Shown one piece after another: positions 1-12,600 of a stretch of 64,000 bases of DNA (position 1 is the first letter of the stretch; every line of letters starts with the position of its first letter). This stretch comes from Aspidiotus rigidus (Eukaryota > Arthropoda > Insecta > Hemiptera > Diaspididae): contig JAVHKY010000016.1 of NCBI GenBank assembly GCA_035079385.1, forward strand, positions 4,449,501-4,513,500. The letters run 5' to 3'. The notes under the pieces were generated by a model, which searched no databases, was not told the DNA's origin, and saw nothing but the letters and a program-made list of their open reading frames with translations. The translations under genes and the position numbers were made by a program.

Positions 1-29
1 ACACATACTGTGAGCTTACCATGACTTAC

Positions 30-973
30 CGTAGGATCTTTACACCTGGAGCACTGACAATAGAAATGTTTAGATTTCGCTAGAAAATTTCGACGCGCCA
101 GGGTGCCCAGTAAAAGAGAAACGTAAGTCGTTGTTATTTCTTCTCCAACAGAAATTGCCTTCGAAGCTTTAATAGTCATTTGATGACTACCGCCGAATTC
201 GTGAGCTGTATTTGGCGAGCAAGAATGATTCATTGTCGAAGCCATTGGAAATAGTCCTCTCAAGCTCACTCCTTTCGTATTTTTATTATTTGCTAGCGGA
301 ATTTCAAAAGCATTAGCATCCAACGCTCGGCAAGACGTGTGCATAAACTTTTTGTCCTCTTTTGATATTTTGGCCTCCGTCAAGTTCTCGAGTAATACGA
401 CCTGTGGGTGCAAAATATAATTATGCATTGAAATAACATTATACTTGATGTACTCGTACCTATGTCGTAATAAAAATCCGTATCTACCTCAAATCCTTGT
501 TGCGGGCCATTGATTTTATGTAGACGATGGTTAACGATATCCTTGCACAATTTATCGAATTTCAAACAACGAACGGGCGTAACTGACCTTAATAGTTGTA
601 AATTTTGATTAGTGACTGTATTTTTTCTCAAGTGCGATAAGTAAGTGCATTCGAAGACGTGACGTTCATCATTTTCGCATTGTAACGAACAAACAGGAAG
701 CGAACAATTGCGGGAGCAGGGTTTCAAATTTTTAATGTTACCGGTATAGCAAACAACACACAGTAATGGTAAATTGGGAGAGGACCTCGGTCCAACAACC
801 AACGGATAGTCTATAAATATTACGTCACCCGGCTGAAAGCATCTTGTCGCGATCACCCCTTTCCCAGCTAATTTGGATTTCGCAATTGTCCAGCCTACAT
901 CCTCGGTATCGAATTTATAAAACCGTAAATTGTGTTCTATAATGGATGAAAAAGTTTGCTTGTAATCCTCCAT
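30..973 (-). CDS. SMYD-type SET/MYND domain protein (SmydA-like), 5' part only
   Basis: Two coding exons are seen, 973-488 and 401-30, joined by an 86-bp intron (donor GAG|GTAGAT, acceptor CCCACAG|GT) that keeps the frame; a donor ACG|GTAAGT at 29-24 leads off the left edge. The 286 visible residues start MEDYKQTFSS. The start of the SET fold (GKGVIATRCFQPGDVIF) is followed by a MYND zinc finger with the spacing CVVC...CSRNCSLPVCSLQC...HVFEC, then the SET core with NHSCSPN, GEEITTTY and a cysteine-rich post-SET end (CQCSRCKDP). These are the S-adenosylmethionine and zinc sites of SMYD lysine methyltransferases. Arthropods have a large SmydA family of which many members have no proven substrate, so methyltransferase activity is inferred. 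The AG-GT reading further downstream at 460/459 would break the frame and was not used. The C-terminal region lies outside the window. Confidence 0.88.
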
Positions 974-1302
974 GCTGAAGTAGGTTTAAAATCTTCTCTT
1001 ATCTTGCGGTTGTAAACTTCAAGCTTCTCAGATTTCTTGTGAGCACTCTAATTCGCTTCAAGGACTCACTTCATGTACTTATAGAATTCACCGGCACAAT
1101 ATAGATTTTCCATACGACCGAAGTTCAACATTCGTACTTACACATGTGTTAGGTCTATTAACGGTACCTAATGAACGTTCGCAAAGTAAAATCGAATTTA
1201 AATTCTCGTATTTTTTCGTCCGTGTGATCGACTGCCAATATTCAACCATTCGATTAGTTTTGGCAACAGCGTCAGATATTCTAAAATTTCTAGTCGCTGT
1301 AG
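974..1302. other. intergenic, nothing recognised
   Basis: This stretch lies upstream of the SMYD gene and should hold its promoter and 5' UTR. I see no clear TATA box or conserved exon. A 79-codon minus frame (1327-1088) has no recognisable domain and is probably chance. Confidence 0.4.
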
Positions 1303-1732
1303 ATGCAAAAGTGCAATGAATTTCCAAGAGAAACGGAGAGAGAAGCGCAAAATTTGACGCGCGTTATTTTAGAAGGAATTTTTGCTGTAGTGAATACTCA
1401 TATGGTGGATACTCATGGAAAAAAAGGTACCTATAGTTTTGTTTATGAGGCCATGAATATTGTGGCAATCGTATCAACGATGATTAAGCCACCAATTCTT
1501 AGCGAGAGAGCCACCACACAGACAAAATCATTCTGAAGCATGATTTGTGAAATCTCAGGGACTCGATGGAAGGAAAAGTGACGTTACGGTATGAGCGAAT
1601 CGCTTAAAGATGTACCGGGAAACATAAAAGTTTTCTAAGTTGAGGAATTCAATCCCGCAGGAGGTGAGATTAACAAGGCTTTCAAAGATTTGCAAGTGGT
1701 GTTGAAAACTAACGTCTGAAAAAAAAAAAAAA
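1303..1732 (+). pseudogene. possible processed pseudogene, unidentified
   Basis: One reading frame runs from 1303 to 1719 interrupted by in-frame stops at 1534, 1576 and 1636. The last part (from 1591) reads SESLKDVPGNIKVF, stop, then VEEFNPAGGEINKAFKDLQ, ending in a TGA at 1717. A run of about 15 A follows at once (1718-1732). The even, protein-like composition, the shared frame across stops and the A-run suggest a decayed retrocopy. I do not recognise the parent protein. Having the A-run directly after the stop codon, with no 3' UTR, is unusual and weakens the case. Confidence 0.3.
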
Positions 1733-2022
1733 ATATGTCAAATGAGGCTAAGTCCAGTAACTTCCTGGACAGGAGATCCATATCACATGGTTCACCTAAG
1801 GACTGCGTCCGCCTGCTCTAAGAGGAATGAAGTCATTAAGATTGTCATGTCTAAACAAGCCGAGCTGTGTAAAAATCGGCCAAGTGATAGACCAACAGTT
1901 TGGAAAAAGAGGTCTCTTGTATAGTTGTACAATAAACCTTATTCTATGGATCGTTGGCTTATCGCTCGGCCGACTTTTACAGAATTTGGGCTGAATGTGG
2001 TGGAGCTATTACAAAAGTTGCT
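1733..2022. other. no recognisable feature
   Basis: Unassigned AT-rich sequence between the pseudogene-like stretch and the repeat cluster. A 60-codon plus frame at 1742-1924 has no domain that I can see. Confidence 0.35.
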
Positions 2023-2081
2023 GGACGGCGGACGGCGCATGGCAAATTTCTCAAAGAGCCCCCCATAAAACAGGTTCCCTG
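2023..2081 (-). repeat. terminal fragment of the CAGGGAACCTG repeat family
   Basis: On the minus strand this reads CAGGGAACCTGTTTTATGGG and continues to a GGACGGCGGACGG-like block, matching the left end of the element at 28540-28598 with only about five differences over 59 bases. As at 28540, the sequence TTTTAA lies just outside the CAGGG end. It is a stray end of a dispersed element family whose other copies are near 20,930, 28,540, 40,030 and 52,126. Confidence 0.7.
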
Positions 2082-2260
2082 TTAAAAGAGCGGCTCTTTG
2101 TGCCAGATCCTGGGCTCCAAAAAGAGCTAGGAGCAGGGACTAAGAGCTGCTCCCCGCTCCAGAGCTGGACCTCGGGAGCGGAACCAATTCTCGACTCTTT
2201 TTTCCTTAAAAATAGGGAGCGAGCTGCTCTTTCGGCTCTTTCGGAAGCCACCTCCCTAAG
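2082..2260. repeat. GAGC/GCTC-rich degenerate repeat
   Basis: About 180 bases are dominated by variants of GAGCTGCTC, CTCCGCTCC and GGCTCTTT, giving higher GC than the surroundings and both-strand open frames (an artefact of the composition). Similar sequence recurs inside the element at 34,382-34,948. It looks like the variable core of a small transposable element. Confidence 0.5.
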
Positions 2261-2494
2261 CCTAAGTTTAAGTCAATCACATTAGCTTTTGGTTGACTTT
2301 AGGCTTAAAGCCAATTATGAAAAAAATCATTAGCTGATTCAAAACTTGAAAATAACGGTAAAAACAACGGCTTAAGCTTGATATCCCTTCAGATGTCAAA
2401 TCCGTCAAAAAATGTATGCAATCTGCTATATTGCTGAATTTCCTTCATTCTTTGTTTACTTTTGTTATTTTTAACCGGCAATTTCCCATAAAAG

Positions 2495-3216
2495 TGAGGA
2501 GTTATCTGTCAAAAGGGCGTCTGTCGGGCGGACGCCCTTTTTTGGAAATTTGTAATTTTTGAATTCCTTATGATTCAAACTATTATATTCCAACTTCAAA
2601 ACATCATATTTGAACCCCCATATCTGCTAAAATACGGAAATATTATACACGCAGACGAAGATTTAAATAAGGAGGCGGGTGGCAATATTCCACTGATAAA
2701 CTTTGATGAAGTACGAACAAAGATCGCGAACTTTGTTCAACTGCCGTTTGTAGGTACTTATTCAGTTATGGAAATGCGTGCGTACTTTGTTGAAGTTTTG
2801 TTAGTCAAATCGCCGCCCAGGATTATATGTATTTTTTAAAAATATTCTCAAAAAGAAGTAAACTAGACAATAATGAAGGAGCTGTTCGAAGTTCAAACTT
2901 CAAAGAGCGTAACGCGTTCAAAGACTGATAACAAAAACAAGATGGCCGCCCAAACCAAAAATTTTCTAAATTTCCTCATTTCGATTAAAAGGGCGTCCGA
3001 GGTACTCTACTTTCTAACCTTTTTAAATAAATATTACTCATTTTACAAAGAAGATAATTGAGCGTTATATTCACAGAGAAAAACTGAACAAATTTCAAAG
3101 AATAACTTTTTTACAATAAATCACTCCATCAAAAGTTATTTCACATTGAAACTTCAAAACGATTTTTTCAATCAATGTTTTGACCGAAGGACGCCCTTTT
3201 GACAGATAACTCCTCA
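2495..3216. mobile_element. 722-bp non-autonomous TIR element (TGAGGAG family)
   Basis: Perfect 27-bp terminal inverted repeats lie at 2495-2521 and 3190-3216; each begins TGAGGAGTTATCTGTCAAAA. The interior is AT-rich and has only short frames without domains, so the element is non-autonomous (MITE-like). A related copy with diverged ends is at 12596-13020. The target duplication is not clear, so I do not assign a superfamily. Confidence 0.8.
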
Positions 3217-3524
3217 ATTAGCCTTCTATATTGATCGTTTCAAAATCGATAAGACATTTTTGTTTACTTTTGTTTTGGCGGAGATATTACATGTAAAACA
3301 CCACTATTTGGAAAAATTCAAGGTGACCATTTCTAAAAGAACATTTCAACGACTACAACTTTTGGCAATTTTTCATAAAACTCTTTCATTTTTGAGCAAA
3401 ACTTGAAAACCACTTATTCCCCATATGCAAGTATAGAAAACTTCCTACCAAAACGAAAGTAAACAAAAATGTGTTATCAATTTTGAAACGATCATCAATA
3501 GAAAACTTAACAATATATTTTAAA

Positions 3525-3605
3525 CTAGCCGCTTGCGGCACGCCTTCGGCGCGCCTGGCGGCTAGGCCTGCGGCGCCAGAACGGCTCACGCTTCGCGCTC
3601 GCTGT
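3525..3605. other. GC-rich hairpin-forming segment
   Basis: An abrupt GC-rich island in AT-rich DNA contains CTAGCCGC (3525-3532) and its complement GCGGCTAG (3558-3565), with CGCCTTCGGCGCGCC between and further GCGCC and CGCTTCGCGCTCGC stretches after. It can fold into a strong hairpin. Its role is unknown; it may be the end structure of a transposable element. Confidence 0.5.
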
Positions 3606-3815
3606 TTCATGATTACGGGCTCGTTTTAAATAATGAGCCACAATAAGAAACCGAGAGTTTGATTTCTCAACTTAGGATCCTTCATACCGATGGAAATGAA
3701 CCTCCGGTTCTTTATTCATGACCTTCACCTTTACAGGAAAGATTGAACAATTTATAAAACATTATTATTTCTTATGGGAAATTGTATGGAAAACAAAAGT
3801 AAACAAAGAATGAAG

Positions 3816-4696
3816 CAGGGCTGGGCACGGATCACGAAAATTTGATTTGAATCACGGATAAGAATGAGGCTCTTGAGGAACGGATCAATCACGGATCATG
3901 GATACTGTATGAAAAGAAGATTCGGATACGGATCACAGATCAAAGGGAAAATTTGTATGATCCGTCGGATCACGATTTGCGGATCAGAATGTTTGATCCG
4001 TGATCCGGGAATCATTGATCCGCAATCCGCAATCGCGCGGAAATATCTTTGTATTTTTAAATTTTAATTTTTAAATCCGCTATCCGCAAGTACCTACCTT
4101 TTATAACTCACAGATCAGCCCGAAGAATCCAGAACAGTCTTCACGGCGTCCACGATTCTTGTTTTTCAAGGTGTGAGAAAAGTGGTACCGGTAACCTATC
4201 TTACGGTATTCAATTCAAATAATAATCAATTATACAGAGTACGGACTTTACAGTCAGAACTCGAAATACATCTTCACGTTGACCTTTTCTTTTTTTTTGA
4301 TCCGCGGATCATTCAAAATGTTTGGGATCAAAATCAATTCAAATGAAAATATGATCCGAATAATTCGCGGATCAAAAAGTGCAGGGGAAAAATGATCCAA
4401 ATACGGATCACGGATCGCAATGGATCATGTTTTCGATGTTGAACATTGATCGATATATCTGCGAAATATATCCTTCGAACGTTCATTCTTTAAATATTCA
4501 TTATTTTTCGTTAGTGACATGATGATCTTTGCTCCGCATGTAGGTATTTCTTATGGGACTCAATCACTCATTAGGTTCGAAAAATATATTTTGGGTACTT
4601 TTTCGAACAGTGAATCAGGTCTATTGATCGATGTTCAACATCAAAAACTTGATCCTTTCCCAAATTTGTGATCCGTAATCCGCAATTTGTGACCTG
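3816..4696. mobile_element. hAT-like non-autonomous element, GGATC-rich, 881 bp
   Basis: The element starts CAGGGCTGGGCACGGATCAC and ends in the complement of CAGGTCACAAATTGCGGAT. It is flanked by an 8-bp duplication GAATGAAG (3808-3815 and 4697-4704). The opposite arm of the surrounding inverted repeat (complement at 2443-2450) has this 8-mer once, which is the uninterrupted target. An 8-bp duplication and CAGGG ends are typical of hAT transposons. The interior is full of degenerate CGGATCA units and has no transposase frame. Confidence 0.78.
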
Positions 4697-4728
4697 GAAT
4701 GAAGGAAATTCAGCAAGCAGATTGCATA

Positions 4729-5184
4729 CTGTTTGTGCATTTTCCCCTCGACGGGAGGGTTTGACACTGGCGACGAGAAACGAGAAGGCTCCCAGAGAGA
4801 CTAAAGACTAGAGAGCAAGGTGTTTCTACTTTCTAGTACTACTCTAGCGCTACCTAACAGTCTAACACAGGTGAAAAATAAAGAAGATCCCAGTGCATAC
4901 GTGTAGTGTTTCCAATAATTCTCTAATGTATGTACATAAGCACATTACTTTTTTTTCCTCATCAGGGCACAACACTGAAAAAGTATTATCAGTGCGTATT
5001 GAAAATCTCACATGTTCATATCATTTTCCTTCTTTTTTTCGGTTTTCGGTTACCTTTCAATACTTCTCATGAGTCGAGTAGAATGGTATGATTTTCGGAA
5101 ATTGAAGAATAGGAGTTGCTGAGAATCTGGACTCAAGAAACTCACGTTGTAGTCGTCCTTAGTCAGCAGCTCCTGTGGGACATC
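4729..5184. promoter_or_regulatory. presumed GFM1 promoter and 5' UTR
   Basis: Non-coding sequence directly upstream of the GFM1 start. I see no clear core promoter motif; the assignment is by position only. Confidence 0.3.
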
Positions 5185-8854
<3,670 letters not shown>

Positions 8855-9132
8855 CGAGTATTAGTGTGTCAGATGACTGTCGAGATTATCTCTCGACCAT
8901 TTAATAAGTGTATTTTTCTGCCTTGGTATCCGATTACCTAGTAGCTTTCCATCAACTCGAAACGATTGTAAAAATATTATGATCGCTAAGCCAGAATTGC
9001 TTCGATTTCGCTAATCGAAAGTATTGAAAACATTGAATTGTAACTTATTTATTAGCTAAAAACGATACACGGTGTCAGTTTTAGCATTTTTACGTTTACA
9101 ATTATTTTCAATTTATATCCAGTTACCAAAAA

Positions 9133-9138
9133 AATAAA
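9133..9138 (+). terminator. polyadenylation signal AATAAA for GFM1
   Basis: Canonical AATAAA about 280 bases after the GFM1 stop. It is the only canonical hexamer noted in this orientation before the neighbouring gene's 3' end. Confidence 0.5.
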
Positions 9139-9388
9139 TTCTCTGGTTCGACACTGTCATCATAGTATTATGTTTAATCTTAAGATATTTTCCGATTGAC
9201 GTCCAATAAAGGATTTAAGAAGTCGATCAATTTTGTGGCGTATTTTATTTCAATATGAGTCGATATTTTGATTTCGTTATTATGACAAATGTCTATTACT
9301 CGCTGTATGATACACCATGTGATGACGATTTTCAATATAAATTGTTTTCTAATAATGATGGATGATTTTTTGTTCACATCGTTGCTAA

Positions 9389-9394
9389 TTTATT
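9389..9394 (-). terminator. polyadenylation signal AATAAA for the amd-like gene
   Basis: On the minus strand AATAAA occurs at 9394-9389 and again at 9423-9418, about 230-260 bases downstream of the stop codon of the decarboxylase-like gene. Either could serve. Confidence 0.45.
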
Positions 9395-9653
9395 GACGAT
9401 TTGTTTCTTAAAATCTGTTTATTACCATAACAATCTTAATTCTATGAATGACTATCTTAGGTAGGTACTCTAAAGGAGTGAAATTGATCGTTGGTTTTAC
9501 AATATTGATAACAAATTCTATCCGTATCGGTTGCTGTATCCGATTAGGATTCTAATGGCACAAATAAGATTGTCATTGTAGTTTACTGTAATTTAAATTA
9601 ATAATTATGATAATTGATACGATGGTAGAAGATCTGATCGTTAGTATTAATTT

Positions 9654-12600
9654 TTACTTCGAATGACCATTTAGTGTAATTTTCTGGTCCTCGAGTATTT
9701 CTTCAGCTTGTGAAGTAATTTCATTCCAGGCAAAATGAATGTCGTCCTCGGTTGTCTGACGACTGCATACGACAAATCGAATAAATAATTTCGTTTTCGC
9801 TGTAGCCGTGATCATGTAGAGATTCTTTCTGGCCATTAATCTATCGTGTAATTTTTCTGTGAGCAAGTTATCACCCTGTTCAAAAATAGGTCAACAAATT
9901 ATTGTTAAAAACAGTGTAATAGAGATTGCATGATGATTTATTAGAATAGCTTACAGTCAATCGAAAACCGACGAGCCCCATTTTGGGTGGACAAATAAGC
10001 TCGAAGCGAGAGTCGTTTTCCACTAGGGATGCGAAATGCTTGGCCAAATTTATGTGGTTGCGAATATGATTCTGTAGACCTTCTTTTCCGTATGTTCGCA
10101 GCACAAACCATAATTTCAAGGCTCGGAACTTTCTACCTAAAGGTAACTGCCAATTCTACCGAGAAATATTTAAAAGTCAAGTACAGTAAAAATATTATAG
10201 GTAGATGAGAATGTTCAGATAGTCGGCTTACTCTGTACTCCGGAAGTTGTGTATTGATATTTTCGTGGTCTTTTAGGTAGATTCTTTCGACGGTAAGAGA
10301 GTCGACTAAATCCGCAGCGTTTTGCAGCCTACCAATTAGAAAAAATCTTGTAGGTAAATAGAGAATAACTATTCGAGAAGGTCTTCCGAGCAATTGCCAA
10401 GAGGAAAATCAAAAGACCGAGGGTGGAGAATCACAATTGAAGGATACAGGGGAGAAGTCCAATAGAAAAGATCTAGACGACTAGATGTCAAATTGCACTG
10501 TTTAGAAGGAAGGAACCGTCCAGCTCGTTTCTTCTGAATATTCCCTCTCATTTTTTAATTGTGATTTATGATATTTACTTTCTTCGCGGGACGTTGGATT
10601 GAAAAAGAAATTTTAATGTCAGGGCCTTAATTATTTTGATTCGGAAAACAAACACGCGAGGAAGAAGAAAAAAATTTTCGATGACGTAGGCCGGTAGATA
10701 TTATAATAGTTCACGATAATGCGGTGAATTTTAAGATCGGAACAAACCGCTCGAGCACTTTTTACGCATCTCTGATTCATAATTGTTAATAATCTGTATC
10801 TATTTTACTTGTTTAGCCTACTGTATCATTTTAATTCATTTCTCTTATTTTTTATATTTTGTCGCGATACCATCAGACCAGATACCGATAGTTACCTACT
10901 TCTTGTTTTCCCTCTGTACGTGCGTCGAGTGACGGCTCACATGATATTGGCATGATATTAGTTTTATTTGAAATACCTTATCCTCTATAAAGGTTGAAGA
11001 CTGAGTAGGGAGACATTATACACATGAATGGTACTCCCTTTCTCTCTCAACTCCCTCCATAGAAATTTTCGAGAAATAATTGGCAATTTATTTGTTGCTA
11101 AAATTACGTACCACAAAGCGCTGCAATCGAAGTTCACCAACAACCATTTGTGCGGATTGAAACAGAAAGAATCTGCGTATTCCACTCCTTTTAACAAATA
11201 TTGGTATTCTGGGAGAACCAATGCTGCTCCTGTAATTGAATTTTTGAATATGTGTGTTAAGGATTTTCGCGGGTATAAATTTACTCATCTCCGAAAATGA
11301 GGATGACTTCATGCCAAACAACCATATTTGCTCCGAATAATTTGCGGAATGCATAATTAAATGTCATGATACGCTTCCGTAGTTGAATGAGTAAAACATT
11401 GTATAACATATCAGAAGAGGAATAATAATAATAAGATAACTAGAGAAAAGAAGTGAATGAGCTAGTAGGCCTATCATTAAGATACCTATGAGGATAAGAT
11501 ATTTGGCATCTTGAAAATTTGAATCTCTATGTTTTCGACTTCTTGGTGTAATGTCTAGTAAATGTGGCTTAATATTACAGCTATTTCTAGTTTAACCCAC
11601 CATTCCAATAATGTGAAAACGCAGTAACGGACCTTGGGACCTGTAGGGCTTTTCCATGTCGGCGCATTGCATACGTATTCTCCTACGTGTTATCGAAATG
11701 GTAGTATTTCTAACATTGCTCTTATGGCAAACTAAGGACCTAGAGGTAATCTCGTTCGATGTAAACAAACATGGCGCTGGATGTAGTAATCCGACTGGGT
11801 GGAAAATCAAGTGGTGGTGCTGATAACAACTTCACAGCCACCACCACTTGATTTTTCACCAAGTCGGATTACTACATCCAGCGCCATGTTTGTTTACATC
11901 GAACAAGAATACAGTCTCTAGGTCCTTAGGCAAACTACTCCACAATGAAAGTGAGAATGCAATCCAGGACCAGCAACCCCCATAAGAGCAATGTTAGAAA
12001 TACTACCATTTTGATAACACGTAGGAGAATACGTATGCAATGCACCGATATGGAAAAGCACTATAGGGTTTTTCCAGCGTTCCATGTTGCATACTTATTT
12101 GCCTGATTCTTATCAATACGGTGGACTTCCTAACGTCATTCCTTTGAGTATGAATAGTAATGGAGAGGCAGAAATAGTAGTACTCTCGCAGGCGTGATAG
12201 ATAGCGTTGCTCAGGTAAACTCATGTGTTAACTGTTTTTTTAAGATTGAAAAAAACGACTAAGGAGAGGAGAGAGGGTGTTAAATGTAAAACGCGTGCTA
12301 TCTGTTCTAGTAAGATTGAAACAGCGCGCTCTATCACGCCTGCCACGCAACCTTCAAAAACGACGATTTCTGCCTCTTCATTACTATTCATACTCAAAGC
12401 GTCATTCGGTATACCGTAATTAATTTCATGTTTGATCTTATTAAGGCGCTAGAATCTTATGGTATATTAACATCATTAACACTGGAATGAAATGAGTACA
12501 AGTGCAATCTAGCAATACGCAATGTTAGAAAGCCCACCGTATTTATAAGAATCAGGCAAATAAGTTTGCAATATGGAACGCTGGAAAAGCCTTATTGAGG

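Larger units (their letters stand above)
2403..4728. repeat. outer inverted repeat enclosing nested elements
   Basis: The left arm, about 2403-2494 (GTATGCAATCTGCTATATTG, then the complement of GTAAACAAAGAATGAAGG), is found in reverse orientation at about 3765-3815 plus 4697-4728. The right arm is split by the 881-bp element at 3816-4696. The unit encloses a TIR element at 2495-3216 and a smaller inverted pair (3226-3278 with 3449-3501, sharing TTTGTTTACTTTTG). It is a fold-back element used repeatedly as an insertion target. No open frame of its own is recognisable. Confidence 0.7.
8855..9653. other. intergenic between convergent genes, 3' UTRs
   Basis: The 800-bp gap between the stop codons of GFM1 (plus) and the decarboxylase gene (minus) should hold both 3' UTRs. 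It is AT-rich and has no other feature than the polyadenylation signals given separately. Confidence 0.6.

Noticed and set aside
402..487. Alternative donor at 460/459 for the SMYD intron
   Set aside because: It would leave the next exon out of frame with the SET core; the donor GAG|GTAGAT at 487 keeps the frame.
1088..1327. 79-codon minus frame upstream of the SMYD gene as an extra exon
   Set aside because: No domain, and the SMYD protein already starts properly at 973.
2051..2285. Overlapping open frames on both strands in the GAGC-rich block
   Set aside because: Repeats poor in stop codons on both strands; no protein-like features.
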